From Tetramitus jugosus (Eukaryota; Heterolobosea; Eutetramitea; Acrasida; Vahlkampfiidae): a stretch of DNA of 64,000 nt. Location: contig OW569379.1 of assembly GCA_937625935.1 (NCBI GenBank), forward strand, positions 186,001 to 250,000, given 5' to 3'. Made by a program: the position numbers and the translations under genes. The stretch's first letter is position 1, and every line of letters begins with the position of its first letter. Below, piece by piece: positions 18,635 through 27,936 of the stretch. Below the pieces are notes generated by a model, which saw only the letters and a list, made by a program, of their open reading frames with translations, had not been told where the DNA came from and did no database searches.

Positions 18635-21600
18635 TTACCCACCGTTCTGTTTGGTAAATAATAATCTGGCGGGAACAATCGAATAGATTCTATTTCCTTT
18701 CATATACTCTTCAATAACTCGCTTTGAAGCTTCTCTTCGGGCATCCAATTTTGTAGCACCAGTGCCAGAAAATATCATGCGTGTATCTGGGATTTCAATA
18801 CGTGATGTAAAGATGGGACGATGTGGAGGTCCACTCGCAGAGTCCAAAAAGTTTGGTTTTGATTGAAACATCTTCTCGTACATGTGCTCAACGATTTGAA
18901 TACATCGTGACCAATCAAAATCGTTAATGTCCCCTGTTGGACGAGTAATTTGAATAAGATCCTTAGGGTTAGTATGCGTAGAGTGAGCAAGTAACTTTGC
19001 ATTCCTGTCTGCGACTTTTCTTTCGTGCTTTTTTCCTTGTATGTGCTGGTCATAGGCGTCTTTGCCTGTACAATGTAACTGACAGATTTCACAATAAAAT
19101 GGTCCAAGATAATGATCTGAGGTACCCGAATCAGAGAACGAGTGATCAGGAAGAAGATCATCCATACTGAGATCTTCTTTGAAAATTCCGATACCTTTGG
19201 CAGGTGTTTGATTCGATGGGGGCACTGCTGATTCAGGTTTTACAGTTTTGCCAAGCCAGTTAAAGTCAGGAGTGGAAAACATGCTAAATTGTGACTGAGC
19301 GTTCTGTCTTCGATTCTCCTCAAATTGCTTACGGTCAAGCATCCTCTGGTGCTTCTTTCCTTCGTTGTGTTTTGCGAGCGCTTCAGGACCAGAGCAGTCA
19401 ACACTACAAAGATCGCAATAATAGATATTTGTAGTATTGGGTTGGCCACTGCTGTTTGCTTGTTCTTCTAATTTTTTTCGACACTCTTTTTGAAGGTGAA
19501 TCTTACCAGATATGTGCTCTAGATAATTCTCACGACCGGTGCACTTAACATCACATATAGAACAATAGTAGTCATTCGAACTCCCTAGATCATGAGTAGA
19601 TTTGGCTCCTTCAACTTCATAAACTTTCTTTAGATGGTTTCTACCGAGTTTATGCGTCTCAAATGTTGTCATGCTATTCATGGTCATATCACAATACTCA
19701 CAGTAGTAGGGATCGGATGATTTTTTGATTGGTTGGGATGCAGGCCGATAGGAAGAAGCGGTATCGAACAGAGTAGTGGGTTTCACGTCCGGTGGTGACT
19801 GACTCTTGTTTGATTTGGGTGTTTCAGTACTCTGAGAGCTTAGGGGAGTACTAGGTGATCGGACAGCTTGCGCAGCCATCTGGACATTATACATTCTCTT
19901 TGGTCGGAGATCAATATGATCGTCTTCCTCGTCATCTTCATCATGATCGCTGTCATGGTCAGATTCATTATCATTCTTACTATAAGTGTCTTCACTCACA
20001 TACTGCTTTACACACTGTTGGCAACAGAAAACGAGACCTACAGGTATGTCAGGAAATTGTTTTCGAGTATCAGATTTTAGATCTACTAATACATGAGGAG
20101 TAATTGGCGGTCGTAACTTGTTTCCACAATTGACGCACTCACACAGTCCTTCTGAGTTCAGCTCTATTGAACTTGCATTGACAGCGAGATACCTATCACT
20201 ATAATCTGGTTCAGTCTTCATAATTCGTAAAAATTTCTTGTTGTTGCGAGACAGGAGCTTCTTGCTTGGATTCTTTGCAAAGTATTCGACAATGGATATG
20301 TGAAGCCATTCGAGATCATTTTCTGACACATTCAAGCTTTGCAATTTTAACTTCTTCTTCGTACTCATGAAATTGATAGGGATATACTTGAGCTGATTAG
20401 ATTGCAGATTCACTTCCTTGAGTGACGACATATTGTAGATCGAAAAGGAGAGTGGAAGTTCTCTCAACTTGTTGTCTGATAAGTCTATTACTTCGAGTGA
20501 TGACAAACATTTGCCCAGGTTTTCAGGAACGAATGTTATATCATTCATAGCCAAACGCAACGTATGCAAATCTGGTACCTCGTCAAACTCTAGCTCTAAA
20601 GCCCGGAGTCTATTCTCACTAGCTTCCAATATTTCTAAACTCTGGAGTCCTTTCAGTGATATTGACACCAATTTGTTGTCCGAAACATTTAATAGGAACA
20701 ACTCTTTGAACTGGTCCATGACTGGTAATTTTCGTATTGAATTTCCGGACAAGTCCAGCTGTGCAAGCGACCGTATCTGAAATAAACTACTTGGAAAATC
20801 TGTTAGTACGTTGCTAGATAAGCAGAGGGCCAGAGGAGTAGCTCTATCCGTTCTTTTCATATCCAAATCAACACTTAATAGTTGGTTCTTGGACATGTTG
20901 AGCGTTTTTAATTTCTTAAGCCTTGTCAACCGAGGAGTGCTCGTGAATCGGTTGTGTGACAGATCCAATGATGTTAAATTGACGAGAGCTGACAAATCTG
21001 GTAGTTGCGTTAGATTATTGTGAGATAGATCTAACTTTCGCAAACAGTAACAGAGTACAACATGTTTCACATCGGTTAAATGACAAGACTGCATTTTTAA
21101 CGATTTCATGGTATCGTACACCAGCGTTTCATAATGAATCCTCAGTTGTTTCAGTTGTAGTTCCATATCGTCATTATTTGTCACTGCAATTTTCTTTTGT
21201 CGGGAAGGTCTCGTATTTCTCCTCTTTGCCCCAAATGATACATCTTCATCGCTCTCGTCTTCATCCGATCGCTCTTCATCGTCATTACTCTCGTTATCAT
21301 CGCTTTGAATTTTGATGTGTTTCAATTTGTCCGATAGAGGTTCACTTCCCAATAACAAAGAAGGCAACAACGGAAAGCTTTCAAAAGAAATATGACTCAG
21401 ATCAACTTCCTCTGCTTTCGTTATTAATAAATCACACAATAGCTTATTCACCCAATCTCTTTCCGTTTTCTCTCCTTCCAGTTCATCCTCTCCCGTTGCT
21501 CTCTTGTCGTTGTTTCTTTTTTTCCGCCGTTCTTTTGGTGATCTTTTTTTCCGCCGCCGCCGCACACTACCAAACGCACCAGTTTCTTGTTCGTCACTGT

Positions 21601-21862
21601 CATTGTCATCATCATCATCATCACTCTCTTCATCGCTATCCCTTCTCTTCTTCTTTGTGTGGTGAATGTGCACTCGATATTGTTCTTGATCTTCAGGATC
21701 AATGTCATCAAAATCACTACTAATATCATCATTCTCTTCTTCATCGTCACTATTTTGCATATTTGAGCGATTGTGCCTTTTCGATGATTCAGAGAGGGCT
21801 TGTTGAACGAGTTGTTGCAAATTGAATTTCTTGTTGTTGTTATCATCATTGTTATCACTCAT
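18635..21862 (-). CDS. LRR protein with four U1/JAZ-type zinc fingers and a C-terminal dsRBD
   Basis: A 1075-aa protein. Residues 1-135 are highly charged (acidic runs and RRRRKKRSPKERRKKR, NLS-like). About 265-520 is a leucine-rich repeat array (LRKLDLSHNNLTQLPDLSAL, LTSLDLSHNRFTS, LEVIDLSDNKLRELP and others). Next is a zinc-binding module with CVNCG and FCCQQC near 570-625. Four U1/matrin-type C2H2 fingers follow, each of form YYC-x2-C...H-x5-H: near 715 (TTFETHKLGRNH), 762 (HISGKIH), 812 (HNEGKKH) and 920 (HIQGKKH). A dsRBM-like end has RPIFTSRIEIPDTRMIFSGTGATKLDARREASKRV near 1010-1055, carrying the basic helix. JAZ/ZNF346 and ZFR fingers of this type bind dsRNA. A nuclear dsRNA-binding scaffold is inferred. 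The combination with LRRs is unusual. Confidence 0.88.
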   Translation of the reverse strand: MSDNNDDNNNKKFNLQQLVQQALSESSKRHNRSNMQNSDDEEENDDISSDFDDIDPEDQEQYRVHIHHTKKKRRDSDEESDDDDDDNDSDEQETGAFGSVRRRRKKRSPKERRKKRNNDKRATGEDELEGEKTERDWVNKLLCDLLITKAEEVDLSHISFESFPLLPSLLLGSEPLSDKLKHIKIQSDDNESNDDEERSDEDESDEDVSFGAKRRNTRPSRQKKIAVTNNDDMELQLKQLRIHYETLVYDTMKSLKMQSCHLTDVKHVVLCYCLRKLDLSHNNLTQLPDLSALVNLTSLDLSHNRFTSTPRLTRLKKLKTLNMSKNQLLSVDLDMKRTDRATPLALCLSSNVLTDFPSSLFQIRSLAQLDLSGNSIRKLPVMDQFKELFLLNVSDNKLVSISLKGLQSLEILEASENRLRALELEFDEVPDLHTLRLAMNDITFVPENLGKCLSSLEVIDLSDNKLRELPLSFSIYNMSSLKEVNLQSNQLKYIPINFMSTKKKLKLQSLNVSENDLEWLHISIVEYFAKNPSKKLLSRNNKKFLRIMKTEPDYSDRYLAVNASSIELNSEGLCECVNCGNKLRPPITPHVLVDLKSDTRKQFPDIPVGLVFCCQQCVKQYVSEDTYSKNDNESDHDSDHDEDDEEDDHIDLRPKRMYNVQMAAQAVRSPSTPLSSQSTETPKSNKSQSPPDVKPTTLFDTASSYRPASQPIKKSSDPYYCEYCDMTMNSMTTFETHKLGRNHLKKVYEVEGAKSTHDLGSSNDYYCSICDVKCTGRENYLEHISGKIHLQKECRKKLEEQANSSGQPNTTNIYYCDLCSVDCSGPEALAKHNEGKKHQRMLDRKQFEENRRQNAQSQFSMFSTPDFNWLGKTVKPESAVPPSNQTPAKGIGIFKEDLSMDDLLPDHSFSDSGTSDHYLGPFYCEICQLHCTGKDAYDQHIQGKKHERKVADRNAKLLAHSTHTNPKDLIQITRPTGDINDFDWSRCIQIVEHMYEKMFQSKPNFLDSASGPPHRPIFTSRIEIPDTRMIFSGTGATKLDARREASKRVIEEYMKGNRIYSIVPARLLFTKQNGG

Positions 21863-22249
21863 TTTTGTTGTTGTTGTTGGATTTCAGAATAGTAGCATTA
21901 TGGGATTGTTTTTTAGGTGTTGTTCGGTTGGCGGCTGTAGTTGATTTAGTTGATTGTTCAATTGTTTTTTGATCCTGAAGCTTTGCATTCGAAATGTAGG
22001 TCCGCCATCCTGCAAAAAAAGAAAATATTCCCCGCAATTGAGGAAGATATTTCTTGGGCTACAAAAACTAGACAACTTTTTTAATACAACCAACTGCTTT
22101 CATTTTCCATGAACACCCTTTTCCCCAAGTGTTCTAGTGTGTACCATGGGTACTGGAGGAAACTGAAGTCCGTTTCACTATAATTGCGACTGTTTGAACA
22201 GTGCAGTGGAAGAGTGAACGCTGGTGGACACACAAAAGACCTAATTATC
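21863..22249. other. Upstream region of the LRR/zinc-finger gene
   Basis: About 390 bp before the retroposon scar. TTGTTGTTG-type runs sit just before the minus-strand start. Short minus-strand frames (21855-22093, 22081-22266) have no domain. Nothing else recognised. Confidence 0.4.
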
Positions 22250-22330
22250 AAATCAATGTCCGCCAAATCAGTTTTTTTTTTTTTTAGTACAACAAATGGT
22301 GCTCACGTAAATCAATGTCCGCCAAATCAG
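22250..22330 (-). mobile_element. Minimal retroposon scar: 22-bp target-site duplication around an oligo(A) insert
   Basis: Two exact 22-nt direct copies (from AAATCAATGTCCGCC to its end CAG) lie at 22250-22271 and 22309-22330. Between them is T14 (22272-22285) and a 23-nt unique piece (22286-22308). Read on the minus strand this is a short 3' RNA end followed by an A14 tail, flanked by long target-site duplications. That is the product expected of target-primed reverse transcription by a non-LTR enzyme, with extreme 5' truncation. The scar ends 33 bp before the tRNA-Leu gene and is oriented opposite to it. The second duplication copy runs directly into GCGCCAAA (22331-22338), an E2F-like site. 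Confidence 0.8.
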
Positions 22331-22363
22331 GCGCCAAAAACGTGAAAATAGAATTGATATCTA

Positions 22364-22445
22364 GCATGCGTGGCCGAGTGGTCTAAGGCGTCCGACTCAA
22401 GTTCGGATATCTCCGGATGCGTGAGTTCAAATCTCACCGCATGCA
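22364..22445 (+). tRNA. tRNA-Leu (anticodon CAA)
   Basis: An 82-nt class II tRNA. The acceptor is GCATGCG/CGCATGC with discriminator A. The A box is TGGCCGAGTGG, the anticodon stem CCGA/TCGG encloses CTCAAGT (CAA), there is a long variable arm (ATCTCCGGAT region), and the T arm contains GAGTTCAAATCTC. No intron, although many eukaryotic tRNA-Leu(CAA) genes have one. It sits 64 nt upstream of the co-oriented PPAT start. Confidence 0.96.
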
Positions 22446-22509
22446 AAGTTGTGCTTTTGGGAGCTCGGGCAAACAAACAAGCGAACAAACAAAACAAAGC
22501 ATCAGATCA

Positions 22510-23745
22510 ATGTTTTTCTTTAGTCGTCTGGCCATACCCACTTCCAAGCATCTCCATGCTCAAAACTTTGATCGTATCGTTACCACATTGAAACACGTGG
22601 TCAACCATCGTGATCTCCTTACAAAAAACAATCCTTCAAAAATTTATTTTTACTTTAACAAGGACGACTGCGGTAGCAGTAGCGGATATGCATTGTATTC
22701 GCACTTGTCCATCGAATACATTGCACAATACTATTCTGAGATTTTGTCCAATGTTTCGACCTTTCAATCGACTGTCACCACCACTGCCGCTCATGATCCT
22801 CATTCGATTACGGATATGATCATGAGCAGTGTGATTGTATTGCCTCCACCCTCCACGGTTCCTCCTCTGCCATGGCTGACAAACAAGATGTCCAACGAAC
22901 AGAAATCGTTGCAAGAGTTTTATTGGTCCCAGTACATTGAGTGCCAGAGAAGTATTGCGAAGCAGAAGAAGATGACAACTTCTGACGCTGATGATGAATT
23001 ATCAAAAGTTGTTTTTCTGCAATTTGATACCAATGAGAAGCAAGTTGTGTCTCAAGAGCAAGAAGGAACAAGTGAATGGCTCAATCACGTGTGTCAACAG
23101 GTAGACAATTGCACAGTGGAAACAGTGTCTATTGACAATGATGCAACTCAACAGCTGCACAAAGATTCTGAGGACGAAGAAAGCTTTTGGTCAAAGTGGT
23201 ACCCCTATCCAGTGTCGAACTCTGAAACAAAGGATAGTTATGCTCAGTTCCGAGTTGTTTGTCTGGGAGGTACATTTGATCGCTTGCACATTGGACACCA
23301 GCTCATGCTGACATGCTTAGCTATGATTTTGAATTTGAGTGATGCCAATGCAAAGTTTGTTGTTGGTTTATCGGGTGATGCACTACTAAAGAACAAGACA
23401 CATCGTGAATTGATCCAGTCATACGAACTGAGAAAAACCAATCTGATCAATATGCTCAAAACTGTCCACATGGGTGTGTCAGTTTACCCTAATGATGATC
23501 CCATATTTAAAATCAAGGAACTTAATAATCCCTATGGTCCCTCAACGACTGAGCCAATCATAGATGCACTTGTTATCTCCGAGGAGACGAGAAAGGGAGG
23601 TGATTCAGTGAACAAGGTACGAACACAGGAGGGAATGCCACCTGCAAGACTCATTTGCATCCCGGTCGTCCAGGCAAGGAATAACACTGAAAAGCTCAGC
23701 TCAACTCACCTCAGACAACGAGATGCTCAACGAATGAAAGAGTAA
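22510..23745 (+). CDS. Phosphopantetheine adenylyltransferase (PPAT), CoA synthesis
   Basis: Transfers AMP from ATP to 4'-phosphopantetheine, giving dephospho-CoA, the fourth step of CoA synthesis. The 411-aa protein has a eukaryote-type N-terminal half (about 1-245). The nucleotidyltransferase domain is near 250-405, with GGTFDRLHIGH (the T/HxGH motif of the superfamily), FVVGLSGDALLKNK, and the closing signature KLSSTHLRQRD. There is no dephospho-CoA kinase domain, so this resembles the yeast Cab4 layout rather than the bifunctional animal COASY. The frame is open upstream through the tRNA-Leu gene (ATG at 22417 lies inside the tRNA). Met at 22510 is chosen because it is the first one clear of the tRNA and begins a plausible N-terminus, MFFFSRLAIPTSKH. 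Confidence 0.9.
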   Translation: MFFFSRLAIPTSKHLHAQNFDRIVTTLKHVVNHRDLLTKNNPSKIYFYFNKDDCGSSSGYALYSHLSIEYIAQYYSEILSNVSTFQSTVTTTAAHDPHSITDMIMSSVIVLPPPSTVPPLPWLTNKMSNEQKSLQEFYWSQYIECQRSIAKQKKMTTSDADDELSKVVFLQFDTNEKQVVSQEQEGTSEWLNHVCQQVDNCTVETVSIDNDATQQLHKDSEDEESFWSKWYPYPVSNSETKDSYAQFRVVCLGGTFDRLHIGHQLMLTCLAMILNLSDANAKFVVGLSGDALLKNKTHRELIQSYELRKTNLINMLKTVHMGVSVYPNDDPIFKIKELNNPYGPSTTEPIIDALVISEETRKGGDSVNKVRTQEGMPPARLICIPVVQARNNTEKLSSTHLRQRDAQRMKE

Positions 23746-23917
23746 AGATACAATGTGCACACGATGGGTCATCCATCAGAAGCAAACATTGATTGAAACT
23801 AGTTTTACTTTGAGTGAATAAATACGGTTATTATATTTTGTACTATGAATATACATGTGCCCACAGACACGAAAGCAGAAACTGAAATGGCTTTTTCACA
23901 TTTTCAGTTGCTGCAGT

Positions 23918-25372
23918 TTAGATGGACGGTCTCTTTTGCCGAAGAGTCTTCGCCCGATAAGATAGTGTATCCTCCTCTCCATCGCTGCTTGGAACTATAA
24001 ACCTGAGAGCTGGTTCACTGATTCTTCTAATGGAACCGTTGGAACCAGTGCTGCTCGTACTGCTGTTACTATTGTACAGAGCGTCATTAATCCAGAGAGA
24101 AGAGAAGGAGTCAACCTTCTGCTTCTTCTTTCCGGTACTGTCTTGTTCTGCAGTCACAGGAATCGTGCTTACTACATGATTATCAGCAGTAGTGACTAAA
24201 GTAGTATTGTCCTTGTTGTTGACAAGGCCATTGTTACTGCTCCGCCTCTCATTGTTCATCGTGTGAGCAACATGTTGTTGCTGCTGCTGTAAATTGGCAA
24301 GATCAGCTCCAGGCAAACTCATTGCTTGCACATTGAAAATGGCTTGTTGCATCTGGGGTTGATGCTGCTGTTGTAGTAGAGATGGCGCCATGGGAGGAAT
24401 TTCTTGTAAAACAAATTTCTGGCGCGAAGGGATGGCGGCAACTGATTGCCTGCGCTTGGGCACTTTTTGAGACTTGGTCTTATCAAATGTTTTCGCGTGC
24501 TGGTAGGTGGGCGGTATGTCAGCAACCTGAGCTTCTGGTTGACTTGTCAACCTTGGGGTACCTAGCGTTTGATAGTGGGAGAATGAGTGAGCATATGGAT
24601 CATGGCTCACTTGTGGTTGTGGTTGCTGATGCACTTGTGATAGCACAAACTGTTGTTGCGCCACCATTGGCAACTGAACTTGTTGTGGTAATACTTGATG
24701 AACTACCACTGGTGTTGGTGCTACTGCCGTCTGAGAAAATGGTGGAGTCTCAGGTGTAACAATAATGGGATAATTGTTGACTTGAATGTGATGACTTGAG
24801 CTCTTCCGCCGTAATGGCTGTTGTAATTGTTGTTGTTGTTTGATGGCAGGTTGCTGCAGCGGTTGAGAATAAAACTCTCCTCCTGGCAAATCAGCCAATG
24901 ACTTGATTGATTGAGTTGAGTGAATGGAAGCAGGATTGACGATGGAAATTGAAGGAGCAGTAGTCACCGTCGTTGTAGAAGTGGTTGTTGGCTTAGGTTT
25001 CGTAGGATCAAACAACCAATCCGATAAAATTTTGGTGGTGAGCAATGGCTGGTTCAAATAACGTTGACATGATGACCTATAAAATTGCTGATGTGGTTGC
25101 TGCGTTGTTGGTGCTGCCTCCATCGAAGATACACTCGCACGCTTGGTTGTCCGTAGCGGCATTGTAATGTTTGTCGTGTCGGGCAATGGAGGAGTTTGAA
25201 CAGATGGAGGTGGAGAGGAATAAAAACCTGGGAAATGTTCTGACAAACTCTCGTGAAGTTGTTTCTGATACTGATCTGACACATAGCGGCTATTGTTGCT
25301 ATGGTGGTGGTTTTTGTTGTGGTGATCCATAAAGGGAACACCATCGAATGACACTCGTCTGGTCATCTTCAT
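23918..25372 (-). CDS. Q-rich low-complexity protein with PP1-docking RVxF motif
   Basis: A 484-aa protein, nearly all disordered, with P/Q/S/T/H tracts. The N-terminus MKMTRRVSFDGVPF contains a textbook RVSF motif preceded by a basic residue, the main docking code for protein phosphatase 1. A second conserved-looking basic-serine stretch is KVPKRRQSVAAIPSR (near 300), and the C-terminus has RRISEPALRFIVPSS and QKRPSI, which look like basophilic-kinase sites. A role as a PP1-targeting or kinase-regulated scaffold is inferred from motif only; such motifs also occur by chance. Met1 and Met3 are both possible starts. Confidence 0.6.
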   Translation of the reverse strand: MKMTRRVSFDGVPFMDHHNKNHHHSNNSRYVSDQYQKQLHESLSEHFPGFYSSPPPSVQTPPLPDTTNITMPLRTTKRASVSSMEAAPTTQQPHQQFYRSSCQRYLNQPLLTTKILSDWLFDPTKPKPTTTSTTTVTTAPSISIVNPASIHSTQSIKSLADLPGGEFYSQPLQQPAIKQQQQLQQPLRRKSSSHHIQVNNYPIIVTPETPPFSQTAVAPTPVVVHQVLPQQVQLPMVAQQQFVLSQVHQQPQPQVSHDPYAHSFSHYQTLGTPRLTSQPEAQVADIPPTYQHAKTFDKTKSQKVPKRRQSVAAIPSRQKFVLQEIPPMAPSLLQQQHQPQMQQAIFNVQAMSLPGADLANLQQQQQHVAHTMNNERRSSNNGLVNNKDNTTLVTTADNHVVSTIPVTAEQDSTGKKKQKVDSFSSLWINDALYNSNSSTSSTGSNGSIRRISEPALRFIVPSSDGEEDTLSYRAKTLRQKRPSI

Positions 25373-26172
25373 TGTTCTGCTAGTAGGTCGGTCAAGTAGA
25401 GAGTTGTGGTTGTGGTGGATCGGATCACTTTAGAGAAGGAGAGAAGAAGCAGAACACAACTTGTTTTAGTTGTTTTGGGTAGTTCTTTCGTGTTGCAATT
25501 GTTTTGTGGGACTGAACCACACCACCACCATTGAGCGTGCGAGAGTTGGGGAGCACTGGTTGTTGTGAATATAGGCGGTGGATTCATCAGTGTTACAACA
25601 CCTGATAGAGAGAAATGGATTCTCTTGGCTGCAGAATATTTTTTTTCTGTCCCGCTGCATGGTGTATTTGCCTAAAATTGGAGGAATGCTTGACGGAGAA
25701 TGAACCTTTTTTGTTTTGTGACTGGAGCTCGTTTGTGAGATCGCTCTGATTTTTACTTGGTGGATAACCTTTGATACCCGTTTCTCCACTCCAGGAGAAG
25801 AGAAGTTGCATTATTGGGGGTGAGGCATTTAAAACACTCCTTTGTGGGTCTCTCCACGAAAACATCAACTGTTATGCTGTGAATGTCAATTGATCCAACA
25901 TGGAAAACAAACTGGGTCGAATCTCGTCACGAAACCAACTTTGTGTGAAGAAGAAAAATAGATCATTCTCTCTCTTTGTTTCGTCAAACATGCGATTTAC
26001 CCGTGAATTCTCCGATGGTGAATTCCCAGTAAATCGTAAAAGACAAGCGGAGAAATGAATATGACACGCGACTCTTCGAGAATCTAACCGTCCCTCAACA
26101 TTGGCATCCGGAAGACGTTATGCTTTCGTGGTAAAAATGTGTTTATTTAGTGTCCATCAAGTTGTAGGGAAC
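25373..26172. other. Intergenic 0.8 kb
   Basis: Upstream of the minus-strand Q-rich gene and downstream of the PLAC8 gene. Small minus-strand frames (25369-25587, 25466-25789, 25593-25868) have no domains and are not called. It contains the hairpin at 25993-26036; otherwise nothing is recognised. Confidence 0.4.
25993..26036. repeat. 44-nt imperfect hairpin
   Basis: The outer stem is CGATTTAC (25993-26000) with GTAAATCG (26029-26036). The inner stem is GAATTC (26005-26010) with GAATTC (26020-26025). A 9-nt loop and short unpaired spacers separate them. No function is known. Confidence 0.6.
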
Positions 26173-26484
26173 CTAACTCATTTGCTTGTGAATTGGACCT
26201 GATGCCTTCATAGTTCTCATGACTTGAATCATGGAGCAGCAACCGCAGAAGTATCCAACCAAAACATCAGCAACACAGTTGCCTTCAATGCCATGAACAG
26301 TTCTGACCTGATGTCTCCATGAAATAGGATTGAAGCACAAGCAGTTCATGAGGCAATGCGTTCCGTCCCACTCAGACTTTTGCAAAGAGAAGAAGATTGG
26401 CGCACAGAACCACACCTTGATGCAGGTCTCAAAATCTTCAAAGCATCCGAATAATCCGCTAGCCCAGCTTGACATGTTGTTCAC
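26173..26484 (-). CDS. PLAC8-family cysteine-rich protein
   Basis: A 103-aa protein that begins like the PLAC8/cornifelin/FCR family: WASGLFGCFEDFETCIKVWFCAP. It ends with the family's second half, VHGIEGNCVADVLVGYFCGCCSMIQVMRT. The central CCC-rich loop seen in many members is shortened and partly replaced (FFSLQKSEWDGTHCLMNCLCFNPISWR). Family members are small membrane-associated proteins linked to metal handling or cell-size control; the role here is unassigned. The gap of 289 bp to the ATG101 stop shows no other gene. Confidence 0.82.
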   Translation of the reverse strand: MNNMSSWASGLFGCFEDFETCIKVWFCAPIFFSLQKSEWDGTHCLMNCLCFNPISWRHQVRTVHGIEGNCVADVLVGYFCGCCSMIQVMRTMKASGPIHKQMS

Positions 26485-26773
26485 GAGTAAATAGAGTTGT
26501 TAAGAAAGTTGTAACTTTGTTTGTTGTTTGTTGTTAAGGTAACAAAACTTGTGAAAAAAAAGTGGGTCACTTTTGAGGCAATCAGTTAGTTGGAATCCAG
26601 GATGGGATTGGAATCGACAGTTGCCGAAAAAAATCCGTCAATCTGAAATGCATGACAGCCGTCAAATTCTCGGGAATGGGGATATTAGCAGTACACAGAG
26701 TTCTTTATATACAAATATGGAGTGTCGCACGAGTCGCACAAGACCAACCTGTTACGTGATTCGGTTATCACAA

Positions 26774-27889
26774 CTACGACCAATTCACTAGGTCCATGAG
26801 TGATCCTGTCCACAAACCACCACCCTTGGTCAAAGATGGCAACGAAATTTTGAAAGGGAAACATTTCTGTGGGTCATCCACTCTGACTGATGGCAAATGC
26901 TCAATTCTCTCATGTGCAACCTTCAATATATATTTCATTCTTTGTTCGACAGATTCTGTGAGCTTGGTGACACTCTGTTTATGGAAACTGCTGGCTCTAT
27001 TCCTAGAAAACCGATGAGTTGCACCACCGCCACCACCAGTACTCGATGCATGGTCCAATGATGATGACGACGAAGCAGCAACAGCAGCAGAAGATGAATT
27101 GTTTGTGCTGGGCGATGATGACAACACATTGGGCACACCACTCGAGTTCACATTTGAAACAACACCAGTGCTTCCACTGCTCACTGCAACACCAGATGTC
27201 GCACCCGACGTTGAAGCATTCGTATCAAAATAAAACACAACTTTGAGCGGTATACTCCACTTTTCCCAGTCTGTTCGCTCCTCTGTCGTTCTAAAGTAAC
27301 CCACCGTTTTCTTGATTGAATAGAAACTGAGGTCAATCGTGTACTGTTGATGAGCAGAGAAAATTTTGGTTCGATTTGCACCACCACCAGCACCACCTCC
27401 ACTACTTGCTCCTCCACTCAATCTACCTTGTTGCGCCGTGGATGACAAATGTTCGTCCTGCGTCACCTTTTGTTTCATTTGTTTTGCGACATCACTCAAA
27501 TTCTGTACAAATTGTTTCACTGATTGATCAATCTCCTTATTTACACTGTCAATCTCGGCTGTTGGCTATCATAGTTTTTCATTATCATCATTATAGTCAA
27601 TATCATTGATCATCATTTTATATCAACACACCAACAACAACAACAAAAAACGAGAATATCAAATAGAATGGATTTGGTTTTGGTTAGCTATTACAAATAT
27701 CGAAAAAGAAGATATTGGTATGCGTACATAGTGCAACTCTGTCAAGCTTTCGCACTCACACTCCGACGGAGTAATTTCTCCGAGGCATCTCTGAAAAACA
27801 ATGGTGTGCAGTAAGCTTTTGAGCACGTCGGTAACATATAGTTCATCAACTTCCAATTCTTCTAGTGTAACTTTGGCCAAGTTACTCAT
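26774..27889 (-). CDS. ATG101: ATG101, autophagy-initiation HORMA protein (2 exons)
   Basis: Partner of ATG13 in the ULK1/ATG1 complex. Exon 1 (27889-27728) begins MSNLAKVTLEELEVDELYV and carries DVLKSLLHTIVFQRCLG, matching the ATG101 N-terminus (an alpha helix followed by LLHTI.FHR). Exon 2 is about 27565-26774 and contains AEIDSVNKEIDQSVKQF, IDLSFYSIKKTVGYFRTTE, WEKWSIPLKVVFYF (the WF-finger region), RMKYILKVAHERIEHLP and PFKISLPS. The phase-0 join (donor GTACGC, acceptor GATAG) keeps the frame but the donor is weak, so the junction is approximate. The product is about 317 aa against about 218 in animals. The excess is a G-rich loop near residue 105 and an S/T/A-rich loop near 185, both in predicted surface loops. 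Start chosen by homology; an upstream in-frame ATG exists at 28072. Confidence 0.82.
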
Positions 27890-27936
27890 TTTTGCTTTTA
27901 TTGGGTGGTGTTTGGGTTTGTTATTGGGTGATAAAA

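Noticed and set aside
22417-22509. PPAT start at ATG 22417
   Set aside because: This ATG lies inside the tRNA-Leu gene; the next Met at 22510 is preferred.
24820-24840. Q-rich protein gene as purely noncoding repeat
   Set aside because: The 484-codon frame has varied flanking sequence and a conserved-type RVSF start, so it is kept as a CDS at moderate confidence.
26573-26791. 72-codon plus-strand frame between PLAC8 and ATG101
   Set aside because: Overlaps the ATG101 3' end antisense and has no domain.
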